Assembly (NCBI GenBank): GCA_035570595.1
Contig: DATMLF010000052.1
Coordinates: 1 to 54,631, forward strand
Source: AP-15 sp035570595
Lineage (GTDB): Bacteria; Pseudomonadota; Alphaproteobacteria; ATCC43930; CGMCC-115725
Length of the DNA stretch: 54,631 nt
Direction of reading: 5' to 3'
Part shown: positions 15,730 to 23,908 of the stretch, piece after piece
Numbering within the stretch: the stretch's first letter is position 1
How the letters are laid out: the number at the start of each line of letters is the position of its first letter
The notes under the pieces: generated by a model
Databases searched by the model: none
Seen by the model: the letters and a program-made list of their open reading frames with translations, nothing else
What the model was told of the DNA's origin: nothing
Position numbers and translations under genes: made by a program

Positions 15730-16988
15730 CGCACCGCGCCCGTTGGCTCGATCCCGAGCAACTCGGCGTAGTACGACCAGAAGCCGCGCAACGGCACGTC
15801 GGTGACGCGGTAGTCGCGGTCGGAAATGACGCCGGCACCGCCAAGCTCGATGACCGAGGTCCGCTCCGGCTCGGGCCTGGTCGCGCGATGGGCGATCTCG
15901 ATCGCCTCGCCGTCCTCCATCGAGACGAGACCGGCCGGCCCCACCAGATTGGCCTGGCGCAGGCGATGACGGGTCATCTCCGGCGGGTCGTCGGCGTAGC
16001 CGAGCATCGTCTGAAACACTTCGAGCTCGTCGATCCCGCGCGGCCGGATCTGGCGGACCGCGAGGCTGTTCGAAATCTGGACAAAGACCGAGGAGGGGAA
16101 CACCGAGGTCACGGCGAGGTTCAGGCTATCGTCGCGCTCGCGGCGAAAGGTGACGAGATCCGGCTCTTGCAACGACAGGTAGTCGTTGCGGATACGGGCG
16201 CCGGAATAAGCCTGGTGCGCGAAGTCGGCATCATCGCTGTCGGCCTCGGCCCAGGTGATGTTGTGGCGGTGGCGGGCGTCCATCGTGACCCCGCCCTTCT
16301 GCGTCGAGCGGTCTAAGCCAAAGGTCAGCAGAAACTCGTGCAACAGGCTTGCATGGTAATTGTCGCGTGTGTTCTCGGCGTACAGCTTCCAGTTGGCATG
16401 GATGCGCTGGCGGTTGTAGCCGAGCACCCGGACCGGGCGAGCCAGCAAGCGCTCGATCTGCGCACGGACCGCGGGCCCGAGAAAATCGGCGAGCGGCTCG
16501 GCGTCGTCGGCGAGAGTCCCGAACAAAGCACCGCCGACATTGCCGACCCGCAACGGGCGCAGGCCGTGCGCCCCCATGTCAAAGCCGGCGTCAAGCCCGC
16601 CCTTGCCGCGGATGCCGCGGCGGAACGGGATCGCGTTGAGGCGCCCGTCAAGCCCGTAGCACCACTGGTGGTAGATGCAAATGTGCTCCTTGGAATTGCC
16701 GGCGAGCTCGCGCCGGACGACGGCGCCGCGGTGGGCGCAGCGGTTGACAAAGGCGTGGACGGCGCCGTTTTCGTCCCGGTTGTAGACGACCGGGGTCTCG
16801 CCGACCCAGGTCGCGCGGAAATCACCGGGGTTCGGGATCTCGGCATCGAGGCCGAGGTAATTCCACACCGGCCCCTGAAAGATCCGCTGCTGCTCGCGCT
16901 CGTAAGTGTCGGCGTCGTGGTAGAGGCGATACGGCACCCGGCTGTAGTCGAGCGCCGGCCAGATCTTGTCGGTCACCATGGTCGTCAT
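15726..16988 (-). CDS. Rieske non-haem iron dioxygenase alpha subunit
   Basis: 420 residues from the ATG at 16988; an in-frame extension to 17213 has Arg/Ala-rich, non-family sequence. The Rieske cluster ligands are C-x-H (CAHRGAV) and C-x2-H (CIYHQWCYG) near residues 90-115, and the mononuclear iron site is ENTRDNYHASLLH around residue 215. It would hydroxylate an aromatic or heterocyclic acid, of the benzoate/salicylate/anthranilate kind. No ferredoxin or reductase gene is adjacent, so electrons must come from elsewhere. Confidence 0.9.
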   Translation of the reverse strand: MTTMVTDKIWPALDYSRVPYRLYHDADTYEREQQRIFQGPVWNYLGLDAEIPNPGDFRATWVGETPVVYNRDENGAVHAFVNRCAHRGAVVRRELAGNSKEHICIYHQWCYGLDGRLNAIPFRRGIRGKGGLDAGFDMGAHGLRPLRVGNVGGALFGTLADDAEPLADFLGPAVRAQIERLLARPVRVLGYNRQRIHANWKLYAENTRDNYHASLLHEFLLTFGLDRSTQKGGVTMDARHRHNITWAEADSDDADFAHQAYSGARIRNDYLSLQEPDLVTFRRERDDSLNLAVTSVFPSSVFVQISNSLAVRQIRPRGIDELEVFQTMLGYADDPPEMTRHRLRQANLVGPAGLVSMEDGEAIEIAHRATRPEPERTSVIELGGAGVISDRDYRVTDVPLRGFWSYYAELLGIEPTGAVR

Positions 16989-17178
16989 CGTCCGCCACCA
17001 AAGAGCTGCGCGCGACAACCGTAATTTATCCCGCGCGCTTCGACAATCGTGCGCCGGGGGGGCCCAGAGCGGCGCAGCGACTGCCTCGCGGGGGTTGGCA
17101 CGGCGGCGACAAATACGCTTGTCCGGTACCGGCGAACTCGGCATCGTCGCTCGCGCGGAACGTTTGGGGAGGGTGTAA

Positions 17179-18024
17179 ATGGGCCGCAACCCGCGGGCAA
17201 CCGTTGCGGGCACCGCCGGCCCAAGGATGCCGAGGGCGCCCTTTCGGGCCCTTGTCGTCGGCCGGGGTCTCGTCGCGGCGGTGCCGGCGCTGCTCGCTGC
17301 CGCCCCGGTTTGGGCGCAAGCGCCAGCGTCTCCGGACGGGGCCAGTCACGCGACCGTGGCGGCATGCACACTCGCCCCGAGACCCGACACCTTGTGGTCG
17401 CTCGCCCAGTGCTGCGCCAAAGACCTGACCAGCAACCCCGGCTGTCTCTATTACAGCAAGGCGAACGAATTTGTCGTCGTCAAGGACCATGCCGCGGCCA
17501 AGCCCGTCGCCTATCTGATCATTCCGTCGGTCAAGGTGACCGGGGTTGAGGACAACCAGGTCTTCGCCGAGCCGGTCGTCGACTTCTGGCAGTACGGGTG
17601 GCAGGAGGCGCAGCATTACCTGCAGAAGCCGTCGGCCGGCTTGGGGCTGGCGATCAACTCGGCGCCGGGACGCGACCAGGACCAGCTCCACATTCATATC
17701 TCGTGCGTGCTGCCCGCGGTGGCCCAAACCCTCGCCCAAAACGACGCCAAGATCGGCTCCGACCCGGCCAAGGCTGTGACGCTGCCGCTCGGCCCCCACA
17801 ATAATGCCTATGAGGTGGTAAAGGTCACGGCACTCCGCGACAAGAACAGCCCGTTCAACCTGGTCGCGGCCATTCCGCACGCCAAAGACCATATGGGCGA
17901 CCAGAGCATCGCGGTGATCGGGTCAAGGACAGCCGGCGTCTATTACGTGCTCGACACCTACTATGTAAAGGGCGCCAACCGAGGCTCGGCGGAGGAACTG
18001 CTCGACCAGGCCTGCCAAGGCTGA
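17179..18024 (+). CDS. cdh: CDP-diacylglycerol pyrophosphatase
   Basis: 281 residues. The N-terminal hydrophobic stretch (VGRGLVAAVPALLAAAPVW, about residues 27-46) ends in AQA and looks like a signal peptide or anchor. The Cdh signature is clear: DTLWSLAQCC, then GLAINSAPGRDQDQLHIHIS with the HxHxS site of this HIT-related family. The enzyme cleaves CDP-diacylglycerol to phosphatidate and CMP at the periplasmic face. GGGGAGGG six bases before the ATG supports this start. It is a single gene, divergent from the Rieske pair. Confidence 0.88.
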   Translation: MGRNPRATVAGTAGPRMPRAPFRALVVGRGLVAAVPALLAAAPVWAQAPASPDGASHATVAACTLAPRPDTLWSLAQCCAKDLTSNPGCLYYSKANEFVVVKDHAAAKPVAYLIIPSVKVTGVEDNQVFAEPVVDFWQYGWQEAQHYLQKPSAGLGLAINSAPGRDQDQLHIHISCVLPAVAQTLAQNDAKIGSDPAKAVTLPLGPHNNAYEVVKVTALRDKNSPFNLVAAIPHAKDHMGDQSIAVIGSRTAGVYYVLDTYYVKGANRGSAEELLDQACQG

Positions 18025-18060
18025 CGAGCGTGAGAAGGTATTGTACAATTTGAGACCTGG

Positions 18061-18178
18061 TCGTTCCGGGATGCCTCTTGGCAGGCGCGGAACCTATGAA
18101 AACGGTGCCTTGCCGGTATTCCCCAAGGCCGTGTGCATGGGTTCCGGGTTCGCGGGCAAGGCCCGCGCCCCGGAATGA
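18061..18178. repeat. Dispersed repeat, family C, copy 1
   Basis: Shares with the copy at 20053-20177 the segments GGAACCTATGAA, then a variable centre, then GTGTGCATGGGTTC and a terminal CCCCGGAATGAC. Outer TTCCGGG/CCCGGAA and inner GGAACC/GGTTCC arms can pair, so the element could fold as a long hairpin. It fills the space between cdh and the MATE gene. Confidence 0.85.
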
Positions 18179-18227
18179 CATCCCTGGGATTCTTCGCATG
18201 CTCTGACGCGGGCGCCGGCAAAAATCG

Positions 18228-19667
18228 TCAGCGCACCCTCCTGGGGCGCCTCAGCGCCGCGACCGCTTCGGCGGCCCGACTGACCGGCTGTCCCAGCAGA
18301 TAGAGCCGCATGGTCAGCAACATCGCGACGACCGCCAGCCCCAAGGCAAGCCCCCACCACAGGCCGACCGGGCCGCAGCCGAGCGGAAAGGCCAGCACCC
18401 AGCCGCCGGCAAAGCCCGCACCCCAATAGCCGCAGATCGCGAGCAGCATCGGGACGAACGCGTCCTTATAGCCGCGCAATGCGCCGGCGGCGATCACCTG
18501 CACCCCGTCGAACACCTGGAACAGCGCCGCAATCATGACGAGGCGCCGCGCGATGTCGACGGTCTGCCGATTTGCCGGGTCCGCAAGATCCACATAAGCG
18601 CCGATGATCGCGCGCGGGAAGGCCGCGAGAACGATGGCCGCGCCGACCATGAACGCGGCGCCGAGAGCGAGCGCCAAAAAAGCCGCCTGGCGCGCCGCAT
18701 ACGGGCGGCCGGCGCCGAGCTGATAGGCGACCCGGACGGTGGCGGCCTGAGCGAGACCGAGCGGCACCATAAAGCTGATGCTGGCGCAGTTGATGACGAT
18801 CTGGTGCGCCGCGAGTGCCGCCGCCCCAAACAGGCCCATCAAGATGCCGGCTGCCAGAAACACGCCGACCTCGATCCCGCGCATCGCGCCGATCGGCAAC
18901 CCGAGACCGAGAATGTCGCGCATCGCTGTCCAGCTCGCGGCCACCGCACCGCGCAACATGTGCAGGCTCGCCACTCGCGGCATACCGCGTGTGAGGAATG
19001 CCAGACCGGCCAGCACCAGCCACTGGTTGACCGAGCTCGCATAGCCGGAGCCGGCGACGCCGAGCGCCGGCATGCCGAGATGTCCGAAAATCAGCGACCA
19101 GTTCAGCGCCGCGTTGCTCGCGACGCCGACGACCAGCACCGCCATGACCGGCCGCGTGTAGGACAGTGCCGCGAGCACGCTGCGCAATGCCGCAAAGCAG
19201 AGAAAGGCCGGCCCGCCCCATGCCAATGCCCGCAAATAGCCGCCGATCTCGCCGGCGAGCGCCGGGTCGTAGCCGAGCGCCCGCAATGGGCGGTCGAGGC
19301 TCGCCAATGCCGCGGCAAAGGGCAGTGCCAACAACCCCGCCAAGACCAGCCCGGCGCCGGCAATCCGACCCGCGCCAGCGCGGTCCTCGGCGCCGAGCGC
19401 ATGGGCGACCAGCGGCGCCACCGCAAAGAGGATGCCCTGAAGCACGACGCCGCCGGCAAAGTACAGCATTCCGCCGAGACCGGCCGCGGCAAGGGGTGCC
19501 GAGCCGAGCCGCCCGACCATCACGGTGTTGGTGACCCCCATCGCGATCTGCGCGAGATTGGCCGCCGCGAGCGGTGCCGCAAGCGCCAGGGTCGCGCGCA
19601 GCTCGGGGCGGACGCCAACGCGCCCGACAGCGCGGCTCTCCCGGTCGGCTAGAGTTGCCGGTTTCAT
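18228..19667 (-). CDS. MATE family multidrug/toxin efflux transporter
   Basis: 479 residues from the ATG at 19667, with AGAGGAGA upstream; the longer reading to 19721 enters the leader. Twelve hydrophobic spans are visible, and the two halves each begin with the MATE pattern (LAAPLAAANLAQIAMGVTNT in the first, FGAAALAAHQIVINCASISF in the second). It would export cationic compounds in exchange for Na+ or H+. A promoter, a 27-codon ORF and an intrinsic terminator lie between 19721 and 19897 on the same strand, so expression may be controlled by attenuation. Confidence 0.93.
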   Translation of the reverse strand: MKPATLADRESRAVGRVGVRPELRATLALAAPLAAANLAQIAMGVTNTVMVGRLGSAPLAAAGLGGMLYFAGGVVLQGILFAVAPLVAHALGAEDRAGAGRIAGAGLVLAGLLALPFAAALASLDRPLRALGYDPALAGEIGGYLRALAWGGPAFLCFAALRSVLAALSYTRPVMAVLVVGVASNAALNWSLIFGHLGMPALGVAGSGYASSVNQWLVLAGLAFLTRGMPRVASLHMLRGAVAASWTAMRDILGLGLPIGAMRGIEVGVFLAAGILMGLFGAAALAAHQIVINCASISFMVPLGLAQAATVRVAYQLGAGRPYAARQAAFLALALGAAFMVGAAIVLAAFPRAIIGAYVDLADPANRQTVDIARRLVMIAALFQVFDGVQVIAAGALRGYKDAFVPMLLAICGYWGAGFAGGWVLAFPLGCGPVGLWWGLALGLAVVAMLLTMRLYLLGQPVSRAAEAVAALRRPRRVR

Positions 19668-19720
19668 CGACTCTGCGGTCTCCTCTTGGCGCCACCCTTG
19701 CCCAAGCGAGACCCGTCGCA

Positions 19721-19754
19721 AAAGAAAGGGCCCCGGCCGGCATCGGCGGGGCCC
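19721..19754 (-). terminator. Intrinsic terminator in the MATE gene leader
   Basis: On the minus strand, GGGCCCCGCCG-ATGCC-GGCCGGGGCCC forms a long GC stem followed directly by TTTCTTTT. It lies about 53 bases before the MATE start codon and after the 27-codon ORF. Confidence 0.8.
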
Positions 19755-19778
19755 GTGTTGTCGCGTGTCAGTCGTCGT

Positions 19779-19862
19779 TCAGCGCACGCGCATACCCCCG
19801 GACCCCACGGCAACGCCGCGCGAGGCGGCGATCGTCATCAGGTCTCGATATGCGCAAGTCAT
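19779..19862 (-). CDS. Possible 27-residue leader peptide of the MATE gene
   Basis: ATG at 19862, TGA at 19779-19781; begins MTCAYRDLMTIAASRG and ends GMRVR. The predicted transcription start from the -10 box at 19869-19874 falls on or next to the A of this ATG, so it could be leaderless. It is followed by the terminator at 19721-19754. No family recognised. Confidence 0.4.
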   Translation of the reverse strand: MTCAYRDLMTIAASRGVAVGSGGMRVR

Positions 19863-19868
19863 AGGCAA

Positions 19869-19897
19869 CTTCTAGAGCAGGTGCGGCCCGGCGTCAA
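19869..19897 (-). promoter_or_regulatory. Predicted sigma-70-type promoter for the MATE leader
   Basis: Minus strand TTGACG (19892-19897), a 17-base spacer, then TAGAAG (19869-19874). The -35 box matches five of six consensus bases and the -10 box four of six. Confidence 0.5.
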
Positions 19898-20348
19898 CCA
19901 GCGGTGCGCGGCCGAGCGAGAAAAGGCCGCGCGGCCCGGCATTCGCGTGTGTGGACAAAGCCAATGGGACGAAAAAAGCTCAATCGACGGTGTGCGCACG
20001 AGACGCGCCGGCCAAACGGCGCTCCTTAAGATGTATTGGTGTCAGATGCGCTGTCATTCCGGGGCGCGGGCGCCGCCCGCGAGCCCGGAACCTATGAACA
20101 TCAGTGTTTCAAAATACTTGCGACGGCGGTGTGCATGGGTTCCCGGGCCCGGTCCTTTGGGCCGTCCCGGAATGACCGTTTTTGCGGGGCAATTCCGCTC
20201 GTTTAGCGGGGGCGAGGTCGACGCAATGGAGCTCGGCTATTGCTGGTCCTCTGGCGCGGCCGCCTCTTTCTCTTCGTCCCCACGACAGCGGCGCTTGCGG
20301 GCATGACGGGCGACTGAGCGCGCGGTGCCAATCGTCAAATTCGCGCCG
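19898..20348. other. Intergenic region, mostly repeat DNA
   Basis: Lies between the MATE leader and the HTH gene. It holds the family C copy at 20053-20177; the remainder shows no gene, although an uncertain reading frame crosses it. Confidence 0.5.
20053..20177. repeat. Dispersed repeat, family C, copy 2
   Basis: Starts GTCATTCCGGGGCGCGG, carries CGGAACCTATGAA and GTGTGCATGGGTTCC, and ends GTCCCGGAATGACC. Ends are inverted repeats (CATTCCGGG/CCCGGAATG). Similar in order and length to 18061-18178 but with a different centre. Confidence 0.88.
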
Positions 20349-20735
20349 CTAGGTCGAGGCCTGGTCGAGGAGCGCGGTGGCGGCATAGGCGAAGGCTGCG
20401 GTCAGCCGAGTGTCCTGCAACAGGCCGCCCGGCGTGCAATCGAACATTTCGCAGATCGCGGCGAGGTCGGCGAAATGGATGTGGCGGGCGCCGGTCTCGA
20501 TGCGGTGATAGGTGAGCCGCGGCATCCCCAGCAAACGCGCAGCGGCGTCCTGGGTCAGGCCCAGGGCGCGGCGCCGCCGGCGCAAGGCGGTGCGGATTTG
20601 GGATTGCGGGTCGTCGTTGCGCCATGGCGCGCTCGCCTCGGGTCGCGCGCCGAACAACCGGGTGCTGAGCGCCGCGGCGGAGCGCGCGGATTTCGAGCGG
20701 TATCCCGTCACGTGCCGCTGTCGCGAAATCGCCAT
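20349..20735 (-). CDS. XRE-type helix-turn-helix transcriptional regulator
   Basis: 128 residues. A basic N-terminal extension of about 45 residues precedes the HTH domain (LRRRRRALGLTQDAAARLLG, MPRLTYHRIETGARHIHFAD, LAAICEMFDCTPGGLLQD). The C-terminal ~20 residues are a short helix. GGAGAGAG precedes the ATG, and a good promoter with a nearby palindrome lies upstream, so autoregulation is likely. Target genes are unknown; the divergent acyl-CoA dehydrogenase gene is the obvious candidate. Confidence 0.88.
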   Translation of the reverse strand: MAISRQRHVTGYRSKSARSAAALSTRLFGARPEASAPWRNDDPQSQIRTALRRRRRALGLTQDAAARLLGMPRLTYHRIETGARHIHFADLAAICEMFDCTPGGLLQDTRLTAAFAYAATALLDQAST

Positions 20736-20781
20736 GTTGCTCTCTCCGTTTGGCTGGACCCGCCGCGGCGGCCACGAACAA

Positions 20782-20829
20782 AATGTAGACCCAAACCAGC
20801 AATAATGTCAATACAGAAAATATCGATAT
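20782..20829 (-). promoter_or_regulatory. Promoter of the HTH gene with an adjacent palindrome
   Basis: Minus strand: TTGACA (20806-20811), 18-base spacer, TACATT (20782-20787). Directly upstream is the perfect palindrome ATATCGATAT (20820-20829), a possible operator shared with the divergent acyl-CoA dehydrogenase gene. The region is strikingly AT-rich for this genome. Confidence 0.65.
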
Positions 20830-20928
20830 CTCAATAGGAGAGGTGTCGTCAACCTTGACGGTTGGAGGCGGGCGGGCAGACCATGCGGCCGCCGGCAACC
20901 GACAAGCGCGGCGAGGTGGGAGCGCGAA

Positions 20929-22122
20929 ATGGATTTTTCGCTGTCGGCGGACCTGATCGAGCTGAAGGAGCGCACCGAACGGCTCGTCAGGGACGCGGTC
21001 ATCCCGTACGAGGCCGACCGGCGCCAGACCGCTCACGGCCCCGCACCGGAATTGCGCCGCGAGCTTGTCGGGCTCGGGCGCCGCGCCGGCCTCTTGTCGC
21101 CGCATGTCGGGCGCGAATGGGGCGGGCTCGGGCTCGATTATCGCGCCCAGGCGGTGGTGTTCGAGGCGGCCGGCTATTCGCCGCTCGGGCCGGTGGCGCT
21201 CAACTGCTTTGCCCCCGACGAGGCCAACATGCACCTCCTTGAAGAGGTCGCCGAGCCGCACCAAAAGGAGCGTTGGCTCAAACCGTTGGCGGCGGGCGAC
21301 ATCCGCTCGTGCTTTATGATGACCGAGCCCGCGCCGGGCGCGGGGTCGGACCCGTCGATGCTGAAAACCACCGCACGGCGCGCCGCCGACGGCAACCAGG
21401 GCGAGTTTGTCATCGACGGCGAGAAATGGCTGATCACCGGCGCCGTCGGTGCGCAATTCGCAATCATCATGGCGAAAACCGACAGCGACGACGGCGGCCC
21501 GGCCGGCGCCACGATGTTCCTGGCGCCGATGGACGCACCGGGGATCACGATCGAGCGGGTGCTCGACACGCTCGACCAGTACATGTCGGGCGGCCATGCG
21601 GTGATCCGGCTCGACGGGCTGCGGGTGCCGGAGAGCGCGGTGCTAGGGCGGGTCGGCGAGGGCTTCCGCTATGCTCAGGTGCGGTTGGCGCCGGCGCGGC
21701 TGACGCACTGCATGCGCTGGCTCGGGGCCGCCCGCCGCGCCCACGACATCGCCGCCGACCACGCCCGCCGCCGCACCGCCTTCGGCAAGCCGCTCGGCGA
21801 GCACGAGGGTGTGGGCTTTATGCTCGCCGACAACGAGATGGATTTGCACGCGAGCCGCCTCGTCATCTGGCACACCGCCTGGCTGTTGGACCAGGGCCGG
21901 CGCGCCGGCCACGAATCGAGCATGGCCAAGGTCGTCTGCTCGGAGGCGATCTGGCGCGTCGTCGACCGCAGCATGCAGATCCTGGGCGGTCTCGGGATCA
22001 CCGACGACACGATCGTCGCGCGGTTGTTTCGCGAGGTCCGCCCGTTCCGCATCTATGACGGCCCGTCCGAAGTTCACCGCTGGTCGATCGCCCGCCGCAT
22101 CCTGCGCGGCGTCGGCGGTTGA
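20929..22122 (+). CDS. Acyl-CoA dehydrogenase
   Basis: 397 residues, normal length. Family motifs: CFMMTEPAPGAGSDPSMLKT (FAD/substrate loop), GEKWLITGAVGAQFAIIMAK, RRTAFGKPLGEHEGVGFMLA and the C-terminal MQILGGLGITDDTIVARLFR, FRIYDGPSEVHRWSIARRIL. It introduces a 2,3 double bond into an acyl-CoA and passes electrons to ETF. The acyl chain specificity cannot be read. It has its own promoter region opposite the HTH gene. Confidence 0.94.
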   Translation: MDFSLSADLIELKERTERLVRDAVIPYEADRRQTAHGPAPELRRELVGLGRRAGLLSPHVGREWGGLGLDYRAQAVVFEAAGYSPLGPVALNCFAPDEANMHLLEEVAEPHQKERWLKPLAAGDIRSCFMMTEPAPGAGSDPSMLKTTARRAADGNQGEFVIDGEKWLITGAVGAQFAIIMAKTDSDDGGPAGATMFLAPMDAPGITIERVLDTLDQYMSGGHAVIRLDGLRVPESAVLGRVGEGFRYAQVRLAPARLTHCMRWLGAARRAHDIAADHARRRTAFGKPLGEHEGVGFMLADNEMDLHASRLVIWHTAWLLDQGRRAGHESSMAKVVCSEAIWRVVDRSMQILGGLGITDDTIVARLFREVRPFRIYDGPSEVHRWSIARRILRGVGG

Positions 22123-22123
22123 A

Positions 22124-22158
22124 GCCGGGCCGGGCGCGGCCGGGCCGGGCCGGGCCGC
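22124..22158. repeat. Short CCGGG-type direct repeat
   Basis: A run of GCCGGGCCGGGC followed by three further GGCCG units after the acyl-CoA dehydrogenase stop. It is a low-complexity GC tract, possibly slippage-prone. Confidence 0.6.
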
Positions 22159-22231
22159 GCCAACGAAGGTTGTCGTTCGCCGCCCGACGCGGTTAGGTTG
22201 CTTTTAAGGCTTCCGGTAGTAGGAGAAACAC

Positions 22232-23581
22232 ATGGACGGCACCGCGCAGCTGATCGAGGCCGATCGGCGCTACCTCGTTCATCCGCTGCACCATCCCGAC
22301 GACCACAAGGAGCCGCTGGTCGTCACCGAGGGCAGGGGTGCAATGCTGTACGACGCCAACGGCCGCGAATACATCGACAGCCTGTCGGGGCTGTGGAACG
22401 TCAATGTCGGGCACGGCCGCGGCGAGTTGGCCGACGCCGCGGCGGCGCAGATGCGGCGCATCGCCTTTGCCTCGGCCTATATCGGCGCCACCAACGAGCC
22501 GGCGGTGCGGCTCAGCGAAAAGATCGTGCGCCACGCCTACCCGAATTCGGCCGCGGTTTATTTCACGACGGCCGGCGCCGAATCCAATGAATCGGCATTC
22601 AAGTTCGCGCGCTATTACTGGAAGGTCAAAGACCAGCCCAACAAGATCAAGATCATCTCGCGCACCCACGCCTATCACGGGGTGACGATGGCGGCGATGA
22701 GCGCCACCGGCATGGCGGCCTACCACAAGATGTTCGGGCCGCTCGTCCCGGGCTTCATCCAGGTGGCCGCCCCCTACGCCTACCGCTGGGCGGGAAACCA
22801 GGAGCCGGGCGTGGGTGCCGCCGAGGCGGTCGAAAAGGCGATCCTCGCCGAGGGGCCGGACACCGTCGCCGCGGTCATCGCCGAGCCGGTTCAGGGTGCG
22901 GGCGGGGTCATCGTGCCGCCGCCCTCGTATTTTCCGGCATTGCGCGAAATCTGCGACCGCCACGACGTATTGCTGATCACCGACGAGGTCATCACCGGCT
23001 TTGGCCGCACCGGCCGCTGGTTCGCGCTCGGCCATTGGGGCGTCGAGCCCGATCTCGTCTCGTTCGCCAAGGGGGTGACGAGCGGCTACCTGCCGCTGGG
23101 TGGTGTGATCGCCTCAAAGCAGGTGCACGAGGCGATCGAGAGCGCCCCCGCCGACCGCAAATTCATGCACGCCGCGACCTATTCGGGTCATCCGGTGTGC
23201 TGTGCCGTCGGCCTGCGCAATGTCGAGATTATCGAAGAGGAGGGGCTGGTCGAGCGCGCCGCGGTTGTCGGCAAGCGCCTGTTGGCGGGGCTCGAAAGCC
23301 TGCGCGACTTGCCTGTTGTCGGCGATGTCCGCGGGCTCGGCATGATGGCCGGGGTCGAGCTGGTCAAGGACCGCACCACCAAGGCGCCGGCGCTCGGCCT
23401 GGGCGGGCGGATTACCAAGGAGGCGATGGCGCGCGGGCTGTTGCCGCGTCTGCGCGCCGGCAGCGCCGACCCGGCAATCGGCGACACGATCTGCCTCGCC
23501 CCGCCGCTGATGACCCCCGAGGCGACCATCGACCGGATCCCCGAAATCCTGCGCGAGGTCATCATCGCCGCGACGACATGA
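22232..23581 (+). CDS. Class III omega-aminotransferase
   Basis: 449 residues. Motifs: GREYIDSLSGLWNVNVGHGR, VYFTTAGAESNESAFKFARY, ISRTHAYHGVTMAAMSATGM, LLITDEVITGFGRTG and PLP Lys at about residue 280 in SFAKGVTSGYLPLGG. The pattern is that of beta-alanine/omega-amino acid:pyruvate transaminases. The donor (beta-alanine, putrescine or similar) cannot be fixed by eye. AGGAG precedes the ATG. Together with the hydantoinase further on, amino-group salvage is a theme, but they are not in one operon. Confidence 0.92.
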   Translation: MDGTAQLIEADRRYLVHPLHHPDDHKEPLVVTEGRGAMLYDANGREYIDSLSGLWNVNVGHGRGELADAAAAQMRRIAFASAYIGATNEPAVRLSEKIVRHAYPNSAAVYFTTAGAESNESAFKFARYYWKVKDQPNKIKIISRTHAYHGVTMAAMSATGMAAYHKMFGPLVPGFIQVAAPYAYRWAGNQEPGVGAAEAVEKAILAEGPDTVAAVIAEPVQGAGGVIVPPPSYFPALREICDRHDVLLITDEVITGFGRTGRWFALGHWGVEPDLVSFAKGVTSGYLPLGGVIASKQVHEAIESAPADRKFMHAATYSGHPVCCAVGLRNVEIIEEEGLVERAAVVGKRLLAGLESLRDLPVVGDVRGLGMMAGVELVKDRTTKAPALGLGGRITKEAMARGLLPRLRAGSADPAIGDTICLAPPLMTPEATIDRIPEILREVIIAATT

Positions 23582-23597
23582 GTGCACCGGCTCACGC

Positions 23598-23634
23598 TTG
23601 CGGTGGGGAGCGCTGGGATTATATTTTGATATAA
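23598..23634 (+). promoter_or_regulatory. Toxin-antitoxin promoter with a palindrome over the -10 box
   Basis: TTGCGG (23598-23603), 16-base spacer, TATATT (23620-23625). The -10 box is inside the perfect inverted repeat TTATAT-TTTG-ATATAA (23619-23634), the expected place for the antitoxin to bind and shut off transcription. Confidence 0.65.
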
Positions 23635-23650
23635 CTTTTGGTGAGCTCCC

Positions 23651-23908
23651 ATGCATGTCACACATTTACGCAAGGTTGGCGGCTCGATCATGGTGGCGCT
23701 CCCGCCAGCGCTGCTCGACATGCTGGACCTGCGCGCTGGAGCAACGGTCGGGGTTGCGGTCGAGGACAATCGCCTGGTCGTCGTGCCAAGCACCCGGCCG
23801 CATTACACGTTGGAAGAGTTGCTTGCCCAATGCGATCCGTCCGCCGAGCCGACGCAAGGGGATCGCGAATGGCTCGACGGCAAACTGGTAGGGGATGAGC
23901 TGCTCTGA
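23651..23908 (+). CDS. AbrB/MazE-family antitoxin
   Basis: 85 residues. The N-terminal ~50 residues form the swapped-hairpin AbrB/MazE DNA-binding fold (THLRKVGGSIMVALPPALLD, LRAGATVGVAVEDNRLVVVP). The acidic C-terminal part (ELLAQCDPSAEPTQGDREWL) would wrap the toxin. Its stop overlaps the toxin start by one base (TGATG). An inverted repeat across the promoter's -10 region fits autorepression. Confidence 0.93.
   Translation: MHVTHLRKVGGSIMVALPPALLDMLDLRAGATVGVAVEDNRLVVVPSTRPHYTLEELLAQCDPSAEPTQGDREWLDGKLVGDELL

Noticed and set aside
18061..20177. A composite transposon carrying the MATE gene
   Set aside because: The flanking family C elements have no transposase and only partial identity, so they look like dispersed short repeats.
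22124..22158. Regulatory repeat array
   Set aside because: It is a simple CCGGG low-complexity tract that high GC can explain.
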